DNA of 64,000 bases from Bacillota bacterium (lineage in GTDB: Bacteria > Bacillota > Sulfobacillia > Sulfobacillales > Sulfobacillaceae): positions 251,495 to 315,494 of the forward strand of contig JAPNUO010000004.1 in NCBI GenBank assembly GCA_026627065.1. Reading direction: 5' to 3'. The notes beneath the pieces are model-generated. The model did no database searches. It had not been told where the DNA came from and saw nothing but the letters and a program-made list of their open reading frames with translations. Both the position numbers and the translations under genes were made by a program. Below are positions 55,533 to 63,250 of this stretch, in pieces. The first letter of the stretch is position 1. Every line of letters begins with the position of its first letter.

Positions 55533-57251
55533 GTGCTCAAACAATGGTGGGCAGGGGTTTTCGGCTGGGGCATGGTCGCTTCGAGTGCCTTGGGCGCCTT
55601 TTGGAACTTCCCGCCCCAACCCCTGCCCCACTCCGTGTCGTGGGGACCGACGCAATTTGTGAAGTATGCCTTTAATCGCGACAACAATCCTGTCATTGAC
55701 CCGACCGCGCCCCTTTCCGTGGACTGGACGTTTACCGCACATGAGCCCCTGCAGCAAGCCTCCTATGCCGGCGGCGTTATCTACGTCTCCGGGGACGGCG
55801 GGGACCGAAGAAATGCGCTGGATAACCGCATCTATGCGCTTGATGCCCAAACCGGCCAACTTCTCTGGAGCCATCGGCTGAATAACATGTCGATGACGAC
55901 GCCGGTGGTCGCTGACGGCCTGGTGTTCGTGGGGACCGGCACTCAACAGTTTCAGGGGATGAATCTCAGTCGGGAAAACCAGCTCAGGAGTCGCCACATT
56001 ATCCGCGGTACCGGCCCGTCGGCCATTTGGGCGCTGAGCGCCCGCACCGGCGCGGTCGTCTGGCGGTTTCCTACCCGGGGGGAAGACATGCCCAGCTTCG
56101 TGTATCACCGCGGTCTTCTTTATTGCGCCAATGGGCAAGGCGAGGTGTACGCCTTCGACGCCCGTACGGGACGGCTTGCCTGGTCGCGGTCTATCGGCTC
56201 CTATGTGAGCATGTCTTCTCCCGTGTTGGGCCCGGGCGGCACGTTATACGTGTCCGGCGCCCATCCGTATGCCATTTACGCCATTGATACACGGACGCAC
56301 CAAATCCGCTGGCGGCGGATTTTGCCCCAGGTCTTCGCCGGCTCCGATGACAGCGGATTAAGCTGGGCAGATCACCGGTTAGTTGTTGAAGGCACGGTGG
56401 GAAGCTGGACCCGTCCCAAAAGCGCGTTATTCTGCCTTGATGCCAAAAGCGGGCGCCTCCTCTACCGCCGAATTCTGGGAAGCGGCGTCTTGCCGAGGGA
56501 TATTGAAGTGTCGACGCCGGTGGTGGTCGGCCACCGCGTTTATCTCGGCAGCCCCCTCACCGGCCAGGAATACGCCTATGGCCTCCAGCGCGGGCAACAA
56601 CTCTGGCACTTTTCGGCGGCCGGGCCGATTGCCTCTTCCGCGGCGGTGACCGCCCACACCGTTTATGTGGGGGACGAGCGGGGATTTCTCTACGCGCTCG
56701 ACGCGCGCACCGGCCGAGAACGCGGCAGCCTCTTCTTGTCCGGGGTGATGGCGGCCGACTACCCGATCGTCGTCGGCCACACCCTGTATCAGCCGGATGA
56801 GAACGGCCAGCTGTTTGCCCTCGATCGCCGCGCGGTCTTTTTCACCCAACAGCACCGTCGGCCAAAACTCCCGAGGCCTGGAGGCGCTTTGGGGCAGACC
56901 ATTTTGGCGGGGGAAGAGGAGTTCCGAAGCTCGTGGCCGGGTTCTGCGGGAAAGTCCTGCGAAACCTGCCACATTGCCGGGGGGACCGCCACCGCTTTTG
57001 AAGAGGGCGAGGTGGTGCCGTCGCTTTTAGGTGCCGCCAGCGGTTATCCGAAAATTGTGGATGGCCAGGTGCGGACGCTGGATGATGAAATTAACCGGTG
57101 TCTTGCCGCTTTAAAGCAGCCCGCCTTGTCATCCCAGGACCCGCGCCTGCGCGCCCTGGACGTCTATTTGCGCTGGCTTTCCAGCGGTTGGCCCGTCGAG
57201 ATCGATCGTCAGGTCGGCCCCATTCGGGGCGCGGGAGGCGGATGCCAATGA
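55533..57251 (+). CDS. PQQ-type beta-propeller / cytochrome c fusion protein
   Basis: 572 residues. N-terminal membrane helix or signal (about 5-23), then seven or eight PQQ-like propeller blades, with repeats such as IYALDAQTGQLLW, VYAFDARTGRLAW, FCLDAKSGRLLY and LYALDARTGRE. The C-terminal part holds one heme c site CETCH (about residue 480). The vicinal cysteine pair of true PQQ alcohol dehydrogenases is not seen, so cofactor and substrate are uncertain. GTG 55533 has a GGGGGG run 9 nt upstream. It overlaps the next cytochrome gene by 4 nt. Confidence 0.8.
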   Translation: MLKQWWAGVFGWGMVASSALGAFWNFPPQPLPHSVSWGPTQFVKYAFNRDNNPVIDPTAPLSVDWTFTAHEPLQQASYAGGVIYVSGDGGDRRNALDNRIYALDAQTGQLLWSHRLNNMSMTTPVVADGLVFVGTGTQQFQGMNLSRENQLRSRHIIRGTGPSAIWALSARTGAVVWRFPTRGEDMPSFVYHRGLLYCANGQGEVYAFDARTGRLAWSRSIGSYVSMSSPVLGPGGTLYVSGAHPYAIYAIDTRTHQIRWRRILPQVFAGSDDSGLSWADHRLVVEGTVGSWTRPKSALFCLDAKSGRLLYRRILGSGVLPRDIEVSTPVVVGHRVYLGSPLTGQEYAYGLQRGQQLWHFSAAGPIASSAAVTAHTVYVGDERGFLYALDARTGRERGSLFLSGVMAADYPIVVGHTLYQPDENGQLFALDRRAVFFTQQHRRPKLPRPGGALGQTILAGEEEFRSSWPGSAGKSCETCHIAGGTATAFEEGEVVPSLLGAASGYPKIVDGQVRTLDDEINRCLAALKQPALSSQDPRLRALDVYLRWLSSGWPVEIDRQVGPIRGAGGGCQ

Positions 57252-57610
57252 GCCCGCGGGACGTCAGGTATCGAACCATCGGGGCGGTCATGGCGGCGCT
57301 CTGCCTCGTTGGCGCGTATGGGTGGCGACGGGAGGTCGGCCAAAGCCGAGCTGCCGCGTGGCGCCAAGAAGCTCAGGTTGGCCAGCAGCTGTTTTCCGCG
57401 CTCTGCGAGACGTGCCACGGCCCCGACGGGAACGGAGCCGGCGGGGCACCCAATCTGAACAACGGCGACATTCTGCAAAAATACCCGACGGTTTCCCAAT
57501 TAACGACATTTATTCAACAACGGATGCCAGCGAGTGATCCGGGGGTCTTGACACCTCTTCAAGCGCGCGATCTGGCGGTGTGGATTTGGTCGTTAAATCC
57601 GCCTTCCTAG
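57248..57610 (+). CDS. Membrane-anchored monoheme cytochrome c
   Basis: 120 residues: N-terminal membrane anchor (about 10-25), then a class I-like cytochrome with CETCHGPDGNGAGG and a later methionine ligand candidate in QRMPASD. It transfers electrons outside the membrane. ATG 57248 overlaps the stop of the propeller-cytochrome gene (ATGA), with GGGAGG 7 nt upstream, so the two likely form an electron-transfer pair. HemW at 7.4 kb fits the heme need. Confidence 0.88.
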   Translation: MSPRDVRYRTIGAVMAALCLVGAYGWRREVGQSRAAAWRQEAQVGQQLFSALCETCHGPDGNGAGGAPNLNNGDILQKYPTVSQLTTFIQQRMPASDPGVLTPLQARDLAVWIWSLNPPS

Positions 57611-57628
57611 GCCGTGTAGCGTCGCAAG

Positions 57629-57657
57629 TTGAAGTTATTGCGCCAAGACGTTACAAT
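57629..57657 (+). promoter_or_regulatory. Sigma-A promoter before the GNAT-glycosylation operon
   Basis: TTGAAG (57629-57634), 17-nt spacer, TACAAT (57652-57657). Predicted start near 57664 supports the GTG start of the GNAT gene at 57691. Confidence 0.7.
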
Positions 57658-57690
57658 GTGTCCATGTTGCGAAAGGGAGGGCCTTGGTCG

Positions 57691-58563
57691 GTGAGGTATG
57701 TCCGAGCCACCGCGGAGGATCAGGCGCGGATTCAGGAATTTTTAGCGCAGTTTGTCGACGACTATTTATCCGAACATATTACAGCTTACCTGGCCTCGGA
57801 TACCGGCGGGATCTATCTGGCCCTTGACGACAACGGGCAGCTGGCGGCTCTGGCGGTGGTGGACATGGTGAAAACCCACGAAGCGTACCTCAGCGGCATG
57901 CGAGTCCGTCCAGAGTTGCAAGGGACCTCAGTAGGCTTGGAATTTGCCGAGTTTCAAGTGCAGGAGGCAAAACGGCTGGGCGCCAAGGTCATTCGCGCGT
58001 TGGTGGGCCGGGGCAATGAATTGGCCCAGCAAATTCTCCAGGAGAAGCTCGGATTTCGGGTGGTCGATGAATGGGTGGTGGGCAGCATGCAAGGGTTTGA
58101 AGCTCCGGCCTACCCCGACGGCGTGGCAGGGCCCGCGTGGGCCGTCGACCGCGAGCGGTTGGAGGCGTTTTTTCAGCAACACGGCCAGGACCTCTGGTCT
58201 AACCACAACCATTGGCTTCCGCGGGCGTTGTCTTTTGAGGACGTGTGGCACGGCGTTGAACAGGGAGCGCTGGCGGTGGCGCCCCAAGAGTCGCAGGAAG
58301 CGGTCGATACTGTCGCGTTGTTTGAGATTTTTGATGGCGACATGCATCTCAATTATTTGCGAACCATGGGACAGCATTTAAAATCTTTAATTCAGTATTT
58401 GTGGGTGGAAGCCCGGGCCTGGGGCGTCAAAACGCTGCACTTTGGGCTGCCCCGCCATTCGGCCGACAAGTTTGTGGAGATGTCGGGGTTGCCGCTGACG
58501 CGCGAATGGCATGGCCTGGTGCTGGAAAAGCAGGTCGGCTTGTCGTCAACCTCTGCGGTTTAA
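57691..58563 (+). CDS. GNAT-family acetyltransferase
   Basis: 290 residues. The N-terminal half is a GNAT domain (strand YLALDDNGQLAALAVVDM, AcCoA site MRVRPELQGTSVGLEF, then AQQILQEKLGFRVVDEW). The C-terminal half (about 165-285) may be a second, degenerate GNAT fold. Substrate unknown. GTG 57691 has GGGAGG 9 nt upstream and lies just after a good promoter. It heads a run of same-strand genes (mannosyltransferase, GT2, GtrA, ThrE). Confidence 0.8.
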   Translation: MRYVRATAEDQARIQEFLAQFVDDYLSEHITAYLASDTGGIYLALDDNGQLAALAVVDMVKTHEAYLSGMRVRPELQGTSVGLEFAEFQVQEAKRLGAKVIRALVGRGNELAQQILQEKLGFRVVDEWVVGSMQGFEAPAYPDGVAGPAWAVDRERLEAFFQQHGQDLWSNHNHWLPRALSFEDVWHGVEQGALAVAPQESQEAVDTVALFEIFDGDMHLNYLRTMGQHLKSLIQYLWVEARAWGVKTLHFGLPRHSADKFVEMSGLPLTREWHGLVLEKQVGLSSTSAV

Positions 58564-58564
58564 G

Positions 58565-59719
58565 ATGCGCCGCTGGGTTCTCCGGTTTCGGCAATGGTGG
58601 CCCGAGGGCCAGGCGGGGCGAGAGATCTGGCAAAATCTGCTGTTTTCCCGCATCGCGCTGGTTGCTGTGGGTTGGATTGCATTGGCCGAATTGCCGTGGC
58701 AGTATGTCTCGCCCACTTATAATCCGTCCACGAACCCGCTCGTTCTTATGTGGATTCGCTGGGACGCCCTTTGGTATACCGGGATTGCCCAGCATGGCTA
58801 TTGGCCCCAAGCCTTGGCGTTCTTCCCGCTGTATCCGCTCTTAATTGCCGGGTTTCACCTGGTCTTTCGCCTCTCCTATGATGTCTCGGCGCTGGTAGTG
58901 TCCAACCTGTCTCTCATTTTGTTCCAGGTCACCTTTTATCGTCTGGTGCGCGCTTACTTTCCCGAGCGGGTGGCTCGCCGGGCGGTGTGGTTCTCGCTGG
59001 CGTTTCCCACCGCGTTTTATTTGTCCGGCGCCTATACCGAGGCGCTCTTCATGTGGTTGAGCACCGCCGCCTTTCTGGCGGCCCACGAGCGGCGCTTTTG
59101 GCTGGTCGGCATTTACGGATGCTTGGCTACGCTGACGCGCAACGAAGGGGCGTTTTTGGTGATTCCCTATCTTTGGGCGTATTACCAAGAGCATCGCTGG
59201 CGGCTGACGCGGGACATCATGCCGCTTGCCTTGATGCCTTTGGCCATGTTGGCCTTTATGGCCTATCAGTGGCGCGACTTCGGCAATCCGCTGGCGTTTT
59301 TGGCGGCGCAGAGCTACTGGGGACGGCAATTGAGCTTTCCCTGGCGCGGAATTTGGCTGGCCCTCGGCGTGATTTGGCAGGGTGGTCCGTTGCAAGCGGA
59401 CACCGTTCTCAGTATGATAGACTTGTTGGCTGCCGTGTCTTCGGCGGTGTTATGGGTGTACGGCCTAAAGAAGAGGTTGCCACCTGACTGGTTGGTCTAT
59501 TGGGGTATATTGTGGTTGGTGGATATTTCAGCCCCGGTGCCGTCGGGCCAAAGCCCGCTATTAAGTATGTCGCGGCTGGTGCTGGTGTTGTTTCCGAGCT
59601 TTGTGGCCTTGGCCATACTGGCTCGCAACGCGGGATGGCGGAGATTGTTGACGTGGGTGTTGCCCATGCTGCAGGCGTTGTTTTTCGTCATCTTTACCAC
59701 CTGGCACTGGATCGCGTAG
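58565..59719 (+). CDS. PIG-V-like membrane mannosyltransferase
   Basis: 384 residues with about nine membrane helices. Diagnostic stretches are RWDALWYTGIAQHGY in the first loop and AFFPLYPLLI, then TRNEGAFLVIPYL, as in the Mannosyl_trans2 (PIG-V) family. These enzymes use a polyprenyl-phosphate mannose donor outside the membrane. The next gene encodes just such a donor synthase, which supports a glycosylation pathway. It starts one nt after the GNAT stop. Confidence 0.8.
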   Translation: MRRWVLRFRQWWPEGQAGREIWQNLLFSRIALVAVGWIALAELPWQYVSPTYNPSTNPLVLMWIRWDALWYTGIAQHGYWPQALAFFPLYPLLIAGFHLVFRLSYDVSALVVSNLSLILFQVTFYRLVRAYFPERVARRAVWFSLAFPTAFYLSGAYTEALFMWLSTAAFLAAHERRFWLVGIYGCLATLTRNEGAFLVIPYLWAYYQEHRWRLTRDIMPLALMPLAMLAFMAYQWRDFGNPLAFLAAQSYWGRQLSFPWRGIWLALGVIWQGGPLQADTVLSMIDLLAAVSSAVLWVYGLKKRLPPDWLVYWGILWLVDISAPVPSGQSPLLSMSRLVLVLFPSFVALAILARNAGWRRLLTWVLPMLQALFFVIFTTWHWIA

Positions 59720-59743
59720 GCTCATCGAGGAGGCTCGTGATCA

Positions 59744-60493
59744 GTGAAGGCATTAGTGATTTTGCCCACCTACAACGAGATAGGGAACTTGGGTCCGATG
59801 GTGGAGGCTATCCTAGCGCAAGGCCCCATGTTTGACATTTTGATCATTGACGACGGGTCCCCGGATGGGACCGGGCTTTTGGCGGATCATTTGAAGGAGA
59901 CATATCCTGACCGCGTAGAAGTGATTCATCGACAAGGCAAATTGGGATTAGCTACCGCGTACCTGACCGGATTCCGTTACGGGATTAAGCGAGGGTACGA
60001 GTATTTTTTTGAAATGGATGCGGATTTTTCTCACAATCCCGCCTACCTTCCCGCCTTTATCGACACGCTCCACCGCGAAGGGGCCGACCTGGTCTTGGGA
60101 TCGCGCTACGTCCCCGGCGGCGGCGTCACCCAGTGGCCCTGGTATCGCAAACTGGTGTCGCGCGGGGGGTCGCTGTATGCGTCCAAAATGTTGGGGGTCG
60201 AGATCCGCGATTTAACCGGCGGATTCAAATGCTTTCGCCGGTCGGTTTTAGAGGCGCTGGACCTGGAGTCGATTGAGTCGACCGGCTACGGGTTTCAAAT
60301 CGAGCTTACGTACCGCGCCGTCGAGGCCGGGTTCAAAGTGGTGGAGATGCCTATTGTCTTTGAGGAGCGGCGCGCAGGACGCAGCAAGATGTCGCTCGGC
60401 ATCTTTCTGGAGGCGTTTTGGATGGTGACCAAAATGCGCGCTCAACGAGCGGCGAGGCAAGCGGAGCGGGCGCCGGAGCGCCTGCGGCCGTAA
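59744..60493 (+). CDS. Polyprenol-phosphate mannose synthase-like glycosyltransferase (GT2)
   Basis: 249 residues, catalytic GT2 domain without the C-terminal membrane helices. Motifs LPTYNEIGNLG, IIDDGSPDGTG and MDADFSHNP are those of Dpm1/Ppm1, which transfers mannose from GDP-mannose to a polyprenyl phosphate. GTG 59744 has GAGGAGG upstream. Neighbours PIG-V-like (upstream) and GtrA (downstream) provide the transferase and a membrane partner or flippase. Confidence 0.9.
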   Translation: MKALVILPTYNEIGNLGPMVEAILAQGPMFDILIIDDGSPDGTGLLADHLKETYPDRVEVIHRQGKLGLATAYLTGFRYGIKRGYEYFFEMDADFSHNPAYLPAFIDTLHREGADLVLGSRYVPGGGVTQWPWYRKLVSRGGSLYASKMLGVEIRDLTGGFKCFRRSVLEALDLESIESTGYGFQIELTYRAVEAGFKVVEMPIVFEERRAGRSKMSLGIFLEAFWMVTKMRAQRAARQAERAPERLRP

Positions 60494-60495
60494 CC

Positions 60496-60999
60496 ATGAT
60501 GGTCCGTCGGCTGTTTTGGTACCTGGTGGTCGGAGCCAGCGGCATTGTGGTCAACATGGGGGTGCTGACTCTGGCCCGCGCTCTCTTTCCCCATTGGCTG
60601 ACAATGACCTACCTGTGGGCCGTGGAGAGCGCCATCATCTGGAATTATGTCTGGAATGCCCGCTTTACCTTTCGCCAGCCTTTTCGCTGGTTAGGATTGG
60701 GCCGTTATAACTTAGTCTCGGCAGCCGGGGCGATGATTCAGACGGCGCTTTACCGCTATCTCTTGTCTCTTGGATGGAACTATCTCTTGGCCGACTTAGT
60801 GGCGATTCCCGTGGCCACCGGGTTTGGCTTTGTGTTTTCCTGGATCTGGGTCTTTCGGCAGCGTACGCGGACGGCAACCGCTCCGGACGCGTTTTCTCCC
60901 CAGCTTGAGGTGTCTGACAGCAAGGAGGCAGTAAGCGACGCTGATGGCAACCCGCTGCACGCCGGATTTGGTTCCTCGCGTCCTCAAAGTCATCGCTGA
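60496..60999 (+). CDS. GtrA-family membrane protein
   Basis: 167 residues, four hydrophobic segments in the first about 115 residues (FWYLVVGASGIVVNMGVLTL as the first). GtrA proteins are proposed to flip polyprenyl-linked sugars, or to support GT2 enzymes, and often lie next to Dpm1-type synthases. It starts two nt after that gene. The C-terminal 45 residues are hydrophilic and overlap thrE by 56 nt. Confidence 0.85.
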   Translation: MMVRRLFWYLVVGASGIVVNMGVLTLARALFPHWLTMTYLWAVESAIIWNYVWNARFTFRQPFRWLGLGRYNLVSAAGAMIQTALYRYLLSLGWNYLLADLVAIPVATGFGFVFSWIWVFRQRTRTATAPDAFSPQLEVSDSKEAVSDADGNPLHAGFGSSRPQSHR

Positions 61000-61717
61000 T
61001 GCCGGCGCCGCGTTATTGGCGGGGGGCGCCGAAGTGGCACGGGTGGAAGACACCATGCAGCGCCTGGGCAAGGCGTATGGCGTGGATCCGGTCGAGGTGA
61101 TTGTGTTGCCCACGGCGCTATTTGTGAACGCGCCAGGAGGCACGGTGATGCGCCGCATTCAACGCCGCGCCGTCAATTTGGCGGTCGTGGCGGCCATTAA
61201 CCAGCTGTCGCGCGACGTCAGCGTCGCGCCTCTTCCGTTAGCGGAGCTGGAGGAGCGGCTTGCCCGCGCGCGCGAAGCGCGCCGCTATCCCCCGTGGACG
61301 GTAGGCCTATTTGCGGCCCTTGCTGCAGCGGCGCTGTCGCAAATCTTCGGCGCCCGCCTGGTGGACATGCTGCCGGCAGCCGTGTCGGGCGGTCTGACCG
61401 GCTGGCTCCGCCAAGTGTTGAAGGCCACGGGCTTGGCGAATCCGGTGGGGGATATGATCGCGGCAATGGTGGCCGTGGCGCCGGCCTTGGCTGTGAGCCT
61501 GGCGCGTGGCCCAGATGCGGGGATCGTCGTCGTCAGCGGCATTATGGTGTTGACGCCGGGGCTCCTGATCACGACCGCCGTGCGCGACGGGATTCAGGGC
61601 GACTTGCTGTCGTCCGCGGCGCGCATGCTGGAAGCGCTTCTGTCTGCCGGCGCGATTGCCGCAGGGGCCAGCTTGCCGCTCTACCTCTTCTTCCTCGGGG
61701 GAGGCCATTTAGGGTGA
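60944..61717 (+). CDS. Threonine/serine exporter ThrE, N-terminal (DUF1212) part
   Basis: 257 residues. The cytoplasmic start has LLAGGAEVARVEDTMQRL and VLPTALFV, typical of ThrE family; five membrane helices follow (about residues 110-255, with VVSGIMVLTPGLLITTA). In many bacteria ThrE is split into a large and a small protein; the small partner follows with a 4-nt overlap. It exports threonine or serine in relatives; not proven here. Confidence 0.87.
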   Translation: MATRCTPDLVPRVLKVIADAGAALLAGGAEVARVEDTMQRLGKAYGVDPVEVIVLPTALFVNAPGGTVMRRIQRRAVNLAVVAAINQLSRDVSVAPLPLAELEERLARAREARRYPPWTVGLFAALAAAALSQIFGARLVDMLPAAVSGGLTGWLRQVLKATGLANPVGDMIAAMVAVAPALAVSLARGPDAGIVVVSGIMVLTPGLLITTAVRDGIQGDLLSSAARMLEALLSAGAIAAGASLPLYLFFLGGGHLG

Positions 61718-62160
61718 TTGTCAGGGGAGTGGTGTTGTCCGGCATCACGGCGGTGGCGTTTGGCCTGCTCTATCAAGTGTCCGGCTGGTCAGTCGCCATT
61801 GCCGGGCTGATTGGCATGATCTCTTGGGGGATCGCGGCGCCCTTGGATCATCTCGCCAATGCACGCCTGCTGGGGACGTTTGTGGGGGCCTTTTGCGTGG
61901 GGGCGGCGGCCGAGGTGGCCGCCAAGGTGAAGCAGGAGCCGTCCCTGGTCTTTCTGGTGCCGGCGATCATCGTGTTTGTCCCGGGCGAGCTCGCCTACAA
62001 AAGCATGGTGGCCTTTTTGCGAAACCATTTTGTGGCAGGGCTGGAAGCGGGGCTGACCGCGTTTCTGGAGGCCGGGGCTATTGCCGTGGGTTTGGCCCTC
62101 GCGACCGCCTTGGTGCGCCCGCTGCTCCGGCGCCATGGCTCCCCGCCCCGTCATTCCTGA
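61714..62160 (+). CDS. ThrE, small C-terminal (DUF3815) part
   Basis: 148 residues, about five membrane helices. The stretch VPAIIVFVPGELAYKSM and FVGAFCVGAAAEVAAKV are the marks of the ThrE_2 domain. GTG at 61714 overlaps the large-subunit stop (GTGA). Together the two rebuild the ThrE exporter. Ends 35 nt before the convergent DUF2103-like gene. Confidence 0.85.
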   Translation: MIVRGVVLSGITAVAFGLLYQVSGWSVAIAGLIGMISWGIAAPLDHLANARLLGTFVGAFCVGAAAEVAAKVKQEPSLVFLVPAIIVFVPGELAYKSMVAFLRNHFVAGLEAGLTAFLEAGAIAVGLALATALVRPLLRRHGSPPRHS

Positions 62161-62195
62161 GGAGAACGCACGCAGTCGCTCGGGCGGCAAGCTTT

Positions 62196-62498
62196 TTACA
62201 CGTCTGGCGGCAGCGAGGAGAGGATGCCTTCTTGGTACAAGAGCTGGATGACGGCTGGCGCATCACGGGTGATGACAAAGAGCTCCTGGCAGGCACCGCC
62301 CGACCGGCCAATGAGCTTAAACCCGCTTTGGGTGAAATACTGAAAGGTAAAACCCACCGAGCCGCCCACCTTCGGCTTAATGATCCCCGGGATGACCCCA
62401 TCCACCGTCGGAATGGCGGACAACATTTTCAGCCCCGGTTCCAGCTCCGCGAGCACGTGGTGCTGCCGTTTGACCTTTTGCTGGCGATATCGCGCCAT
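62196..62498 (-). CDS. DUF2103-like small protein
   Basis: 100 residues. Pattern YRQQKVKRQHHVLAELEPGLK, IPTVDGVIPGII, FTFQYFTQSGFKLIGRSGGACQELFVIT follows the small DUF2103 family (predicted metal-binding, unknown function). No membrane segment. Gene order minC-DUF2103 on the minus strand, 77 nt apart. Family call is from memory of the pattern. Confidence 0.55.
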   Translation of the reverse strand: MARYRQQKVKRQHHVLAELEPGLKMLSAIPTVDGVIPGIIKPKVGGSVGFTFQYFTQSGFKLIGRSGGACQELFVITRDAPAVIQLLYQEGILSSLPPDV

Positions 62499-62575
62499 GG
62501 TGACCCTTCTCTCAGAGTTTCTGCCTGTCTTTATTGTACTCTGATGAGGGCCACGAGAGCTAATGACCCGCGACG

Positions 62576-63250
62576 TCAGGAGGGCGTGGCCGACGAAAAT
62601 CGCTCAAGCCAGGAATTGCGGTCGTGGGTCACCACCTCCGGCAGCCGAATGTCCTGCCAGGGTTTGACCACTACTTCGCCGTTTTCGATGAGCGCTTTCT
62701 CCGGTGTTCCGCTGCCGTCGGCATTGCCTAGCGCGAGCATTCCCGCGATGCGCACCTGGCTCGGATCAAACCGCAAGGCGTAAATCGCGCGGGTGGCGTC
62801 GTCCGGTTGGCCCGCGTAGGCGACCCCGCGCAGCCAGCCAAACACCATGATGTCTCCCCCCGCCATGAGGGTGGCTCCGGGATTGACATCCCCGACGACG
62901 ATGAGGTCGCCGGGGTGGCTGATGCGTTGGCCGGAACGAACCGTCTGGCGAAGGACCTTGGGCGGCACCAAGCGATCCGCGGGACGATGGTCGAGGGCTA
63001 GAAGATTTGACGCCTCGCGCTCCTGAACACCTCTCAAGCTCAGATTGGGGAACTCCTCAAACACCTCAGTGATGGCTGAAAAGATTTGCGGCGTTAAGGT
63101 CTTTTCCGGCAACTCGACAACCAGGCTGGCCCGGCCGAGAAAGGCAGCCCGGGCCGCCAGCGTACGCCGAAGTTCCTCTGCCAACGCGTCTGGGCTGAAC
63201 ACCTGAGAGATCACCAGTCGAAGTCCTCGGCGGTCACCTTTGATGTCCAT
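62576..63250 (-). CDS. minC: Septum-site-determining protein MinC
   Basis: 224 residues. C-terminal beta-helix with GDLIVVGDVNPGATLMAGGDIMVFGWLRGVAYAG, and N-terminal FtsZ-inhibiting domain. MinC with MinD prevents division at the poles; minD usually follows but here a DUF2103-like gene does. ATG 63250 has GGAGG 6 nt upstream. It lies 17 nt inside the end of the upstream gene. Confidence 0.93.
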   Translation of the reverse strand: MDIKGDRRGLRLVISQVFSPDALAEELRRTLAARAAFLGRASLVVELPEKTLTPQIFSAITEVFEEFPNLSLRGVQEREASNLLALDHRPADRLVPPKVLRQTVRSGQRISHPGDLIVVGDVNPGATLMAGGDIMVFGWLRGVAYAGQPDDATRAIYALRFDPSQVRIAGMLALGNADGSGTPEKALIENGEVVVKPWQDIRLPEVVTHDRNSWLERFSSATPS

